This document shows, one piece after another, positions 21,201 to 32,600 of a DNA stretch of 64,000 nt. Position numbers and translations under genes: made by a program. The notes under the pieces were generated by a model. It ran no database searches and was not told the DNA's origin. It was given only the letters and a program-made list of their open reading frames with translations. Source of the stretch: Vicia villosa (lineage: Eukaryota > Streptophyta > Magnoliopsida > Fabales > Fabaceae). Location: assembly GCF_029867415.1 (NCBI RefSeq), contig NC_081186.1, positions 18,360,930 to 18,424,929 of the forward strand, read 5' to 3'. Each line of letters starts with the position of its first letter. The stretch's first letter is position 1.

Positions 21201-22016
21201 GTACGCACGCACCGTTTTCCTTTACGATCCGTGACGGCTTGGTTGCTGAGAGGGGTCCGCCCTCTTGTCTATGGCCCGATCATTTTCACGAGGTCTAATG
21301 CTTGGTTGACTTGGGTTGAGCTGCTCCCCTTGGCTATGGCGGGACCGCCTTTCTACCATTCGGCCAGTGCCGTTGGTTTGTTTGCTTTACGAGCGGATGC
21401 TCGTTTGTGTGCTATTTGTTTGCTTCCCCTTTCCCTCGTAGGTTGATAGGCTAGTTTAGACTTGTACCCTTTGTATGATAACATTAGGTAGCAAGCTTTC
21501 CCCCTTAGTTTAGGTCTTCCTCATGCATTCTTTAAAACACAAACCACACTCTTTGATTTTCTTTTCTTAAGAGCTTGTTATTTCCGCTCCATTCCCAAGC
21601 ATAAGTCTCCAAAGGTCGAGCAGCGGAGTGTGAATGTAACTCGTTCACCTAAAAAACAGAAAACAAACAGAAATTAGTTAGCCGAGCTACGGTAGCTCTG
21701 ATTCTGCAAAACAGATACGTAGGCAGCGGGGTAGGGCCCGTGCGAGCATAATCCTTTCTTTTCCCTACATTCTGCATTCATTTTAGTCCAGATTAGCGTA
21801 GATTTGTTACACACCCATAGTTTCAGACACAGGCGTGGATACCATCGAATACGATGGGCGCGAGGGGTGTTAATACCTTCCCCTCGCGTAACCGACTCCC
21901 TTACCCTTTTTCTCTGGTCGTGAGACCGTTGTTTTGTTTTGTGGTTTGCTGGCATTCCCTTCCTTTTCAGGATAAATATGTTAGTGGCGACTCTGTTAAT
22001 TTTCGCGGTAGCGACA
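18229..22016 (+). repeat. Element C 5' LTR
   Basis: Identical in length to 29689-33476. A TATA box TATATAAA at 19138-19145 is followed by an A-rich then CT-rich leader (TTTCTCTCAATTCTCTCTC), so U3 is ~0.94 kb and R/U5 ~2.8 kb. A palindrome cluster built on AGGTCGACCT lies at 20060-20216. A PBS-like GTGGCGACTCT lies 34 bp before its end. Open frames such as 20890-21446 occur in both LTR copies but contain no recognisable domain. Confidence 0.95.
20060..20216 (+). repeat. palindrome cluster TAGGTCGACCTA in element C LTR
   Basis: Six dyads in ~155 bp, arranged as three pairs: TAGGTCGACCTA twice around GGGTGAGTT; TAGGTCGACCCA and TAGGTCGACCTG around the same spacer; then TAGGTCGACCTA and GTAGGTCGACCTAC. 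It is followed after ~50 bp by CGTAACTCCGATTTG (20265-20279). The 3' LTR copy is 31520-31676. Confidence 0.9.
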
Positions 22017-22018
22017 GC

Positions 22019-22036
22019 TGGCGACTCTGCTGGGGA
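22019..22036 (+). other. Element C primer binding site
   Basis: TGGCGACTCTGCTGGGGA two bases after the LTR end GCGACA. Same sequence as element A. Confidence 0.92.
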
Positions 22037-23040
22037 CGTCTCGACCTATTGCGGGTCCGTACCTAGTGAGTCGATCCTAGCGCTTGTGTGTTTATCTTTG
22101 GGTGTTTTTATTGCTTTGCATATTTTATCTGTTTGCATTGCATTCTATGTGCGCTTTTACTTTTTGCATCATATTCTGGACTGTCTGGATCTCTGTTTGT
22201 TGGGTGGGTGTTTCAAGAGGTAAAAGGCCCAATACCCAGGCTATGAGTGATACCATAGGAACTAGGACTAGAGTGGCCGTGACGGACAGAAGGCGTATGC
22301 CTGATTGATCTGAGCACGTATCCACGGGCAGAGCTTGGTGGAATGAGGCAATATCGTATGATAGCGCCTACATTCGATCCTCTGTTGGCTTTTCGACCTA
22401 CCTTGGCCTAGATTTACCCGTGAGCGGGGCGGGAATCAATGATTATATAACAGGTACATTGACGGTGACTTCGGTTCTTGTTCGTGGGTTACCATTGTTC
22501 TCGTTCGAGTGTATTATTGGTTCCTGTTCGTGGGGTACTATGGTTCTTGTTCGAATGGTGATTTGTGTTCTATTCCAGTGCGTTGTTGACAACGGGCTTT
22601 GGTTCTGTGGATTGACATTCTATGTTCCGTATGGTATACCATCTGGGGGCCGAACCTTTGGCTCTGTATTATGTGTGTTACCGGCAGTCCAGAATGCCCG
22701 GTGGGCGGCAACAAGCCCCACCACTTTGCATCATTGCATATTTACTTTCCAAAAATATGATGTACAAAAAATAACTAGCATACATGTTCCTTTCATTTCC
22801 AAGGAATCACATCTTTAAGCCTCGTGCCGAGCTTTTCCATCTCTTACTTGCTAAATCAATCAAAACATGAGGGTTCCTTAGAAATGATGGGAACATAACA
22901 TTGCGTCCATTCATGCATACATGCATTCATGACAGGTAATCAAATATGGAGCTCTTATTCTCAGCCTTCTCTTCATTTGGTTTTCTCTACAGAAGTACGA
23001 TTCCGATTTCTCGATACCGATCAACAATCAAGGGTTAGCC
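22037..23040 (+). other. Element C leader
   Basis: Non-coding. It holds a degenerate repeat around GGTTCTTGTTCGTGGGTTAC at about 22465-22560. Gag starts right after it. No other feature is recognised. Confidence 0.7.
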
Positions 23041-24471
23041 ATGGAACAGATCTATGAAAACTTGAATGAGATGAGGACAGAAATGGGGGCTAACATGGGT
23101 CAGTGTATGGAGGCTATTCAAACCCTTGCTCTTAGACAAGAAGAATTGAGACAGGTTCTTCAGAGGCCAGCTACAGATGGTAATCTCCCCCCAGGAGAAG
23201 GTCTTGTGAATCAGAATGTCAAAAATGCTGTTGAAATTCCTATTCCCGTTAAGGAGAATGCACATTATGAGAACAATTTGGAACCTGAAGCCTTCAGGTT
23301 CCCGATTAATGAAAATGACAAAAGGTTCCACCTCTTGGAGAAAAGGTTGAAAGCTATAGAAGGTCGTGATTCCGTTGACTTAGATGCTGATGGGTTGTGC
23401 CTAGTCCCTGGTGTCAAGATCCCTGCTAAGTTCAGAGTCCCTAACTTTGAGAGATACAAGGGAACCACTTGTCCGTTGACTCACGTGAAAGCATTTTGTA
23501 ACAAAATGGCTCCTTATGCTGAGAATGACAAGCTATTGATGCATTTCTTTCAGGACAGCCTCAGTGGTACATCCCTCGAGTGGTACACTCAACTTGAACG
23601 AACTCATGTCCGAACTTGGAAAGAATTAGCAGAAGCATTCGTCAAGCGTTACAAGCACAACAGTGACATGGCTCCGACCAGAATTGAACTCCAAGCTTTG
23701 ACTCAGAGAACTAATGAGTCTTTTAGAGAATATGCCCGACGATGGAGAGAACTGGCCGCCAGAGTTCAACCTCCACTATTAGAACAAGAGCTCATGTGTA
23801 TGTTCAAAAATATGTTGGAAGGTCCATACTACCAAGGCTTGATTGGTGCTTCTGAATTTGCAGAATTGGTTGTCGTCGGCGAACGAATTGAGAACGGTCT
23901 TAGGAATGGTAATATCCAAGATGTTGATGCTCTTTTTGAATTCCCCAAGCGTGTGGATGGAGGAATCAGTGTAATTTCTGAATATGAAGAGGAGTCTCTT
24001 GATCATCCTCTCGATCAGATCTCTCGTAATGAAGTGGGAGCGATTATTTCTATTCAGGATGACCTACAAATTTATGATGCAACTCTCAGTCATCCATCTA
24101 CTCAGTTTGTCCAAAGGGAGCCGGTTTTGCATGATCAATCAGCTCAGTACGCGCCGCCATGGCGGAACCATCAAAAAAATCGTCCCCAGCAGGGTAGACA
24201 GAGGCGTAGAAGGCCAAAAAGAGTGTATGATGCCATTCCTATGACTCATGATGAGCTATTATCTGACTTGCTCAAACTTTCCTTGGTGGAACCAAAACAG
24301 TTGGATCCTGTTTCTTTCCCGTATCCTGAGGGATTTGACCCTAATGTCAGTTGTGGCTACCATGCCGGGGCACTTGGTCATTCGACTGAAGATTGTCAGC
24401 CGTTCAGAGACAAGGTTCAAGACCTGATTGATGTAAAGGCTATCACATTCGCACTTGAAGACCAGAATTGA
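23041..24471 (+). CDS. gag: Gag of element C (intact, 476 aa)
   Basis: ATG at 23041, stop TGA at 24469-24471, no lesion. The N-terminal ~50 residues are helical/coiled-coil-like. The Retrotrans_gag core (about residues 130-290) contains HFFQDSLSGTSLEWY, the counterpart of HYFQDSLTGAALKWY in Ogre-1. A basic stretch RQRRRRPKR lies near residue 390. The zinc-knuckle-like CGYHAGALGHSTEDC (about 438-452) is followed by the final helix. It corresponds to the Gag half of Ogre-1's first exon but ends before any protease. It probably forms particles; replication would need enzymes from an Ogre-type element. Preservation of the frame argues that Gag is used. Confidence 0.95.
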   Translation: MEQIYENLNEMRTEMGANMGQCMEAIQTLALRQEELRQVLQRPATDGNLPPGEGLVNQNVKNAVEIPIPVKENAHYENNLEPEAFRFPINENDKRFHLLEKRLKAIEGRDSVDLDADGLCLVPGVKIPAKFRVPNFERYKGTTCPLTHVKAFCNKMAPYAENDKLLMHFFQDSLSGTSLEWYTQLERTHVRTWKELAEAFVKRYKHNSDMAPTRIELQALTQRTNESFREYARRWRELAARVQPPLLEQELMCMFKNMLEGPYYQGLIGASEFAELVVVGERIENGLRNGNIQDVDALFEFPKRVDGGISVISEYEEESLDHPLDQISRNEVGAIISIQDDLQIYDATLSHPSTQFVQREPVLHDQSAQYAPPWRNHQKNRPQQGRQRRRRPKRVYDAIPMTHDELLSDLLKLSLVEPKQLDPVSFPYPEGFDPNVSCGYHAGALGHSTEDCQPFRDKVQDLIDVKAITFALEDQN

Positions 24472-26480
24472 AGTTCTCCTTTGACTCAGCGGATCTTCTG
24501 AAACAATAAGTCCATACAGAGAGGATCTCCTCAACACTGGCAATTCTTAATTCATCATGCATTTTCATGTGTAATCTTTCTTGTGTTATGCAATACTGTT
24601 TGTATGTAAAACTTGTTTGTTTTTGAACTATAATAATAATGCATTGGATATGTTTGTCTTAAAAAAAATCCATTCGCTTTTGCTCTTATTTGTTTTTATA
24701 TGCTTTTTGTGATACTAAACTCTTGTTAACAAAGCATGATAACTCCGAAGGGAGGATGATGAACATAATACCAAGAAACTCAAATGGTATGATTTTGAAT
24801 ATGATCCTGCTGATGATGTACAGGCATTGTTTCAAATTCCCAAACACTGGAGATTTAAGGGAGTGAAACCTTCGTTAACCCTTCCGAGCCTTCGAAGTAG
24901 GAGTTTCTTTTCTCTATAAAAAACCCTTATTTTTAACCCAGGGGCGGGTAGTATTCAGTTAACCTGATTAAGCATTCAAAATTCATCAGGAGCATGCATC
25001 TAAGGATACAATAATGGCTATCTTTCAAAAGGTTGAGGAAAGTCAAGTCCACAAGGGTTATCCCTCACCACAGGAGGTTGAGACATCCCATTTATCCCTC
25101 ACATCAGGAGGTCAAGACCAACATCAAAGCCGCTGTGGTTTATCCCTCACATCAGGAGGTCAAAATATGATGATACCACAATGGTAATTCTTCATCAATC
25201 AAAGACTCAGGCAGTCACAATCACTTCTAACAAATCAGAGATTCAGGATCACACGACTTGTTCAAAAAAAAAGAAAAAAAAGAATGAAGAAAAAAATAAA
25301 AAGCCCGCTAAGTCAACAAGTTGAAAACATTTGACTTAGGCAAAAGTTAGGGCATCCTGCTGGACATCCAAATCAAAATTCAAAAGAATTTGTCCAGGCA
25401 AAAGTTAGGGAAACAAAAAAAAACAAAGCAAAAGCGGAACAAGGATTACAAAAAAGAATCCTTAGCAAAGAACAAAGTCGTGTGATCAGACACCAAAAAC
25501 AAAAGGTAAAGTGACTGCCATATCTAGAACGCCTCATTGATTCCTCAATCATCTCAAACTCCTCTTGAAAGATGAATGCTCGTGTCAAGTTAACTGAACT
25601 TAGGACTGGAGAACATCACGAAGGGGGTGGGCACCAAATAATTTGAGCCTAAAAATCCTTTTTTCTAAAAACCGTGAACCTGGCCACATTACAACCCTTA
25701 AAAGTCCTAACTGAAGCATGGGTTAATTCGAAAGCAGACTATACATGAGAATACGGTAAGCTGACTCCTAGGAGATCCGCTAAACGCTTGAGTTGGTATC
25801 ACACCATCTTTTCTTTCTTTAACAAAAAAAAACTCGATGTTACGACATCCTTTCATAAAGTTTCTTTAAACTTCAAGACAAACATACTCTTTGCATTAGA
25901 ATTATATTTCTCAAAATAAACATTCTTTGCATATGAACAAGTGCTTGACATCAAGGAAGCTTCTATCATGAACTTCAGATGAACAGTTTTATCCTCCTGA
26001 AGGACAGGTTGTCTTCCGAACTCCGTTGAGCAGAGGCAGCAATATTTCAAAGTCTGATCACCCTCAGGGGCACAAAAAGCGTTTGATTACTCTATCGAGT
26101 AAGTTTTCACTCAATCTGAGGCAATCAGGTCAAGATTCGAAGAATCTCTTAGAGTGTTGAATAATCAGGGGCATTCATCCAAATGCATTTGAAGCTACCT
26201 ACAACTCTGGTCAATCAGGGGCATGGTTCCAAAATTCATGATACTGGGGCAAGACACTATGCATCGGCATTTTATCCTCATCAGGAGGTGTTCAGTTAAA
26301 GTTCGGGTGTGAGCTAAACAAGTTATGAGTTTGAGAACCATCAGGGTCGTCATCCTCAGCAATCAGAAGCTGAAAGTCCAATCTTTGATGGCATCTCTTT
26401 GCGTTTCAGTGTGATTTTCAAATCCCTTCCAGAGGTTGCACCCGTTGCTTATTGGTATCCCTCAACTAGGGTCCTGTTAT
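24472..26480 (+). other. Element C post-gag non-coding region
   Basis: No gene. Similar, in opposite orientation, to 14426-16500 of element A. It includes three copies of TATCCCTCACATCAGGAGGT (about 25055-25165) and an A-rich run (25265-25300), and the stem-loop pair at 25308-25397. Protease, RT and integrase would be expected here in an autonomous element and are missing. Confidence 0.85.
25308..25411 (+). other. Element C copy of the conserved post-pol stem-loop pair
   Basis: CTAAGTCAA (25308-25316) pairs with TTGACTTAG (25331-25339), then GCAAAAGTTAGGG; CTGGACA (25360-25366) pairs with TGTCCAG (25391-25397), then GCAAAAGTTAGGG. The same module follows integrase in Ogre-1 and lies at 15719-15802 in A. 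Confidence 0.85.
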
Positions 26481-26499
26481 GTGGACATCGAAGTCCTTT

Positions 26500-27130
26500 T
26501 CTTTCCGACCCTCGAGTCGTGAGTTTCCAACCCTCGTGTTGTGATTCCTTTCCTTTCCGACCCTCGAGTCATGAGTTTGATGAGTTTCTAACCCTCGTGT
26601 TGCGAGTCCTTTGCTTTCCGACCCTCGAGTCGTGAGTTTCCAACCCTTGTGTTGTGATTCCTTTGCTTTCCGACCCTCGAGTCGTGAGTTTCCAACCCTT
26701 GTGTTGTGAGTCTTTTGCTTTCCGACCCTCGAGTCGTGAGTTTGATTCCTTTCCGACCCTCGAGTCGTGAGTTTGATCCCTTTCCGACCCTCGAGTCGTG
26801 AGTTTGATCCCTTTCCGACCCTCGCGTCGTGAGTTTGATTCCTTTCCGACCCTCGAGTCGTGAGTTTGATTCCTTTCCGACCCTCGAGTCGTGAGTCTGC
26901 TCCTTTCCGACCCTCGAGTCGTGAGTTTACCTTCTTTCTGACCCTCGTGTCGTGATTTTACCTTCTTTCCGACCCTCGAGTCGTGAGTTTATCTCCTTTC
27001 CGACCCTCGTGTCGTGAGTTTATCTCCTTTCTGACCCTCGTGTCGTGAGTTTACCTCCTTTCCGACCCTCGAGTCGTGAGTTTATCTCCTTTCCGACCCT
27101 CGAGTCGTGAGTTTCCGACCCTCGTGTCGT
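26500..27130 (+). repeat. Element C tandem hairpin array (~25-31-bp units)
   Basis: About 20 units of the type TTTCCGACCCTCGAGTCGTG. The arms flanking the loop vary together: CGAC/GTCG in most units, CAAC/GTTG in several (for example 26528-26541), with wobble forms TGAC/GTCG and TAAC/GTTG. Most loops contain CTCGA. The array sits in the region corresponding to A's array, but with an unrelated unit. Confidence 0.9.
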
Positions 27131-29675
27131 GGATTTCCAACAGTTGCAGATAGTTGTCATATACACTCCAATGTGTCTGTAAGCCCATTACTTGATTGGC
27201 ATCTTTACAATCAATACGAATATGCAGAACACTATGAAAGCCAATGCCTGTTTGGTCCTTTTGAAGTCTACACTCGCTTGACCTCTTAAGCCCACTTCCT
27301 GGTGGCATCTTCCCTTGAAGAACCAATGCCTGTTTGATGCTCCGACTGATACTTGTTTGGTATTCTAATCATTGCTTGCCCATCATTGCTTGTTTGGAAA
27401 GCTTCAAAGCTCAGTTGTCTGACAAACTGTTGTCATGTGAGGAAACCCCGCAAAGGTCATGCTATATCCTGGGGCATTTTCATCTATTTATCTCGCAGGT
27501 ACATTCCTTAGAGTACACCATGTCAGCACATTGACGGATCTAGCCAAGTGACGGATCCTCATTCCCCAGCTGAGCGCATCCAGATGAGGTTTTCTCTTGT
27601 TCCAAGATTCTCGTACCCTCAGCAAAGTACATCTTAATGCATTCTCTATGCTCCAGAAGCCTTATTCCCGACGGAATGCTTTCTCCCCAGTTGAATCATG
27701 ATGGAATGGTGTCTGATTCCCCAGCTAGCTCTTAATGAGGTTCCTTGCCCGAGTTCCTCGTTCTCCCCAGTAGGGCGTTTTCTCTCCCCAACAGATTGAC
27801 CTGTTCTCCCCAGGAGAGTCATCTTGTTCCCCAGTGGAGTTGTCCTAACAAAAGGTTCTTATGCTAAGTCCTTATCCCCAGCGGATTTCTCATATCCTCA
27901 GCAGCTTGCTTTGCAGAAGTGTTCATCTCCCCTCACTGAGTTTCTTTCCTCAGCAGAGATTCATATGCATCCTCAGCAGGATCTGTTCTCATCTAGGATT
28001 TCCCCAGCGGAATGCGTCCTACACCAGCAAGTTGGTTACTCTTCACCAGAGTTATCTCCATAACTTGTCTTTACCTTCACATCCCCAGGGTGTCGAGAAT
28101 TTGCTTCTCCAGTGAAGTTGCATGGGTCTTCCCCAAGCAGTTAAGTGGGATGTTCATATCTTCAAGCAAGATTTATTCCCCAACCAGAGCTCGCATCTAG
28201 ATTTGATCGTCTCCAGCAGATTTCTGATTCATCTTGGCCAGCTCGCAGTTTGTGACCCTTGGTCACCCATCTTGTCCTCTCCGCAGAGTTCCATACTCTC
28301 TCCAGGACTTCTTCAGCAATTCAGTGCTCCTCCATTGTCTCCCTAAGCAACGTTCGAATCATGCATCATTTGCATTGCATTCTCAAAAGCGTATAGCGTC
28401 TTCCTTCTCGAAAATGGTATTCCATACACATTCATACATACATCATGCATAAACCATATCATATCTGTTGTCTCTTTCTACAAGAAAGTCATCCAGATTC
28501 AAATGCTCCATAGAGAGCAATATTCGCCTAGTCATTACAGGCGCTTATCCTGATATTTCGAATCAGAAGAGGATTGTTCTACTTATTTTCTGGCACAACT
28601 CAGATCAGTTCAAAGACATTCCTATTCCCGATGCCCCCAGATCGGTGGAAGATATTTGTTCCCATTCCTGATAAATCAGACTTTCAGTTGAAGGAACCGC
28701 CTCCGGATCTCCCAAGATCTTCCGAAGGAGCAAGCCCTCTGATACATCAGATCAGTTGGAAATATCTACTCCTTGACGATTTAGTTCGTTCAGAAGAAGA
28801 AACTCGTTTGCCCAGTCCTGATACCTTACTATCAGTTGAGGACGTTTTCTTTACCCGGCGTACACAGTTCGGAAGAAACATCCGTTCCTATCCTAATATC
28901 CAGTTTCAGATTAGTTGAAGGAACCGCCTCCGGATCTCCCGTGATCTTACTAAGGAGCAAGCCACTGATATCATCAGATCAGATGGAGATGTTTGCCTGA
29001 TCGACTTTGTCTTTCAGATGAAGATTGTCCTACTTATTTTCTGGCATCATGTCCAGATCAGTTTAAAGGCATTCTTTCCCCGGCGTACACAGTTCGGAAG
29101 AGATATTGTTCCTATCCTGATATCCAGCTCAGTTGAAGGAACCGCCTCCGGATCCCCGTGGTCTTACGAAGGAGCTAGCCGCTAATTCCCAGATTAGTTG
29201 GAATATCTACCTGATGATTTAATTGCATCAGAAGAGATGTCTGCCCAGATTCCCAGATCATGATTCCCAGATCAGAGATACTTATTACCCGTTGATGTTC
29301 AGATCAACCGATGTATCTCCTTCGATTCCCAGATCGACCTAAGACATCTATCCCGATGCATGTTCGGAGACATCTGCTACGTCTGATATTCAGATCAGTC
29401 GAGATGTTCCTTCTCTTGATGCCCAGATCATTGGAAGTGTTTTTCCCCTGCCTGTGGGTGCCCGTTCCCTCTTATCACAAGTTGGAACATATTTATTATC
29501 TAGATCGATTGAAGTTTTTTCTCCCTGCTTGCGGGGTGGTACATTCCTTCTTATTGCAAGGTGGAATCTTCTATTGATCAAGAGTGCAAATTTTCAAGTT
29601 CATTCTGGTATTCAATCTCCTTCCACCTCAACGGTTCGAAACTTTCGTTTCTCACTCGTCAGGTTCAAGAAGTTT
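27131..29675 (+). other. Element C distal 3' UTR with two degenerate repeat zones
   Basis: No gene. Zone 1 (27530-28350) repeats TCCCCAG followed by short variable text, at about 20-50 bp spacing. Zone 2 (28540-29550) repeats blocks around CCCAGATCAGTTGGAA and GGAACCGCCTCCGGATC. Several units can pair, for example ATTCC...GGAAT near 29200. The long open frames here are by-products of the repeats. Confidence 0.75.
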
Positions 29676-29688
29676 GAATAGGGGCAAC
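29676..29688 (+). other. Element C polypurine tract
   Basis: GAATAGGGGCAAC directly before the LTR start TGTTGCACC. Same AGGGGCA core as Ogre-1 and A. Confidence 0.85.
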
Positions 29689-32600
29689 TGTTGCACCTCA
29701 AAATTTGCCCTCTTTATTTGAGCTATAAGTTAATAATGACGTTTATTTCGTCATTCAAAAATTGAAGAAAAATAATAAAGAGTTTTCATGGGTTTAAGAA
29801 GAAAGGCGTGAAAAATGGTTTAAACAGTGGAAATACGAGAAAATTCGCAAGTCATATTTGGAAGGTGATATGAGCTAAGTTCCCACGTTGTCTCGACTGT
29901 TTCGACGATATCTACAACTTTCGTGTTCGGCTCGGAAGCCAATTCTTTGAGGAAAGTCGCCAGATTTGCAAATTACTTGAGGTTTCGTAGTGAAAAACAG
30001 TGCTGAATGTAGGGGTTTGGACCTCGGAAAATTCATATCTCCTAATCCGCTCGTCGGGTTTGCTTGAAAATTTAACTGGAGCTCCGTACCATCATTACCA
30101 AGATTTCATATGTTCGGACCGAAGGCCAATTATGCACGGAAAATTCCCAGAATTTTAAGGATCGTCGCGTTGTTTCAGTAAAAAGTGTGTTTTCGGGTAT
30201 GTCGCGCCGAGTTCGAAAATTCATAACTTTTTCGATTTTTATCGTATGAAGTCCATTCCGGCGGCATTTTCTCAGAAATTTCGTTAGCTTCGATTCTTCG
30301 TCACACATGCTTGTTCAGATTTCGAGCCGAAGATGGGGTTTTATCGAGTTCTTTGAGCGGTACACACAAAATTTCACATAGTCGCGCCAGATGAATCGAC
30401 GTTTCTCGTCATTCAAACCGGCGTATTTTCTTCATCGCTCATCGGATTGAGGTGATTCTCGCGGCGACGGGTCACAAATTTGGTCATCTTCACAATGGCA
30501 TTGGTTTCGTTCCTAAATTCAGAGCCGAACCGAGTTTCCTTAAAAATGAGCCAAAATAAAACGCACCGAGGGCAATTTGGACATTTCGCGTTGACAATAT
30601 ATAAACATTTTGCTCTTCACAAATAAAAAAAAACTCTCATAACTTCAATTTCACCCAAAAGATCAAAAACACTTTCTCTCAATTCTCTCTCAATTTGCTT
30701 GGATCAAAACCACAAAAACTCACAAAAACTTCATCAATTCAAGATCAAATCTTAAGAACAAATGAAGATCAAAGCACAAATCAAGATCTTCTCCTCCGAT
30801 TAAAGTGTCGCGCATCTCTCTCCCTATCAAAGGATCTCACGCGCCACTCTCTCCCTCACACCTCTTGAATTTCGTTCGTGTTCGCGTCGTGTTCGCGTTC
30901 GTGTTCATTCGATCTCATTCTCTTCGTTCGATCCGGTAAATTCACTACAAACCTTGCTAGATTATTGAATTTGTTGCTTAATTCGACATTGATCATGAAG
31001 ATTTTTGATTGTGGATGATGGATCTATGATAATTGATGATGATAATTGCTTGTTGACAGCTTCGATTTGTGTTGATCTTGATTATTTGATTGAATTTGAG
31101 ATTTACCGTTGAGTTGTTGATGATGCTACATGCATGTTGCTTATGATCCAAAAAATTGCATGCTAAGTGTTCGATAATTTGAATGTGTGAAGCATTTGTG
31201 CTTAATTTTGAGTTCTAGCATGTGATAATTGATTGTGGAATGATAATTCATGATGCCTACGCTAAATTGATGCCATTTGAGGTTTGATAACGATTGCTCT
31301 TGATGATATAATCACAATGCCTACGATTCAATGCTTGCATGCTAATTGTTCGATGGAATGTTTAATTTTGCTCTTAAAGAACGATCAATTTGCTGAATAA
31401 TGTGCTTTGCTCTTGACTCATAGCATTGCATGTTTGATATTTGCTTGTATGCTGAACATTCATGAAGAATTGCATCATGTTTCCTTGCGAGAAAACTCAA
31501 TTTTCGGCATTTGGCACTGCTAGGTCGACCTAGGGTGAGTTTAGGTCGACCTAAAACCTTCATTTTTGACCATGGCACTGTTAGGTCGACCCAGGGTGAG
31601 TTTAGGTCGACCTGGAGCTGTTTATTTCGTTTTTGGACCTGTTAGGTCGACCTAGGTCGAAGGTAGGTCGACCTACTTTTGCTTCCTTTGCTTCCTAACT
31701 TCAATCTTTCATATCTTTTTGCTCGTAACTCCGATTTGCGCGTTCTTTATACCGTTGGAAAGCTTGTGAAACGTGCTATCTTGTGAGATGATTGGTATTG
31801 ATTGATTGTGGTTTATTCATCTTTGTTTTCCCCTTGACATTTTGTTGTTCATTTCATGTTTGCATTAGTTATTCCTTTTCTTTTAGATTAGAAGGTAATA
31901 ACGCAATTCCGATTGCGATGTTTTGTTATCTCTAACTTGTGTGCTAGTGTGCAAGGCTTTTGGACGGTCACCGATTGATACTCATTGCTTGAGTGTTCCG
32001 CTTCACTTGCGGAATACGATTATATCTCGTTGACTCGTATCGTGCTCTCGACTTGGAGACACGATCTTATTGCTTTATATCTGCTTGTTTGGTTTGCTTG
32101 TTACTCTTGCAGGTGTATCGTGATTATGCTCGACGTGCGTGTCGACCTTTGTGTGCTTTATGGCTAATCGGTGTGCTGACCATTTGCTTTTGCTTTGCTA
32201 GCTCGCTTGCGGGATTCTAGTTTCTTCGCTTCGCCTCTCTTTAGTTTACGGATCATCATCCGTTTGGTATTGATCCCGTTTCATTTTATTTCTCTCGCAC
32301 TTTATCGCTTCCCCGCATCATCCTTTAACATGAGAAGTAGGACTTAGACATGCATCTGGCCAAGCCCTCGAAAGAGGCTCTGTTTTTGTTGGTGTGTTTA
32401 TATTTGTGCTTTGCGGCAGGGAGTCACGGTGTAATAAGTCCTATATGGCACTCCGTTAAGTCCTCATGGAAGGCATGCGGTCAAGGGTTTGTAATCAACC
32501 CCCGCCTAGTCTCATCAAGTCCGTTTGGTATGCGCACGCTACGCGTTGCTCACTTCCGAACTTGCACAAGATCTTGTTCTCGAGTATGTCAGGAAAAGGG

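Noticed and set aside
20890..21446. Open frames of 85-100 codons in C's LTR
   Set aside because: Present in both LTR copies with amino acid changes of no pattern, no domain, and inside R/U5; by-products of GC-richer sequence.
22420..22818. 132-codon frame in C's leader
   Set aside because: No conserved domain, overlaps repeats around TTCTTGTTCGTGGG, and lies upstream of the real gag start.
26500..27130. CRISPR-like array
   Set aside because: Repeats are contiguous and degenerate without unique spacers, and this is a plant retrotransposon 3' UTR.
27824..29681. Several frames of 60-114 codons in C's distal 3' UTR
   Set aside because: They follow the CCCCAG and CAGATCAG repeats; overlapping frames are open alike, so none is a gene.
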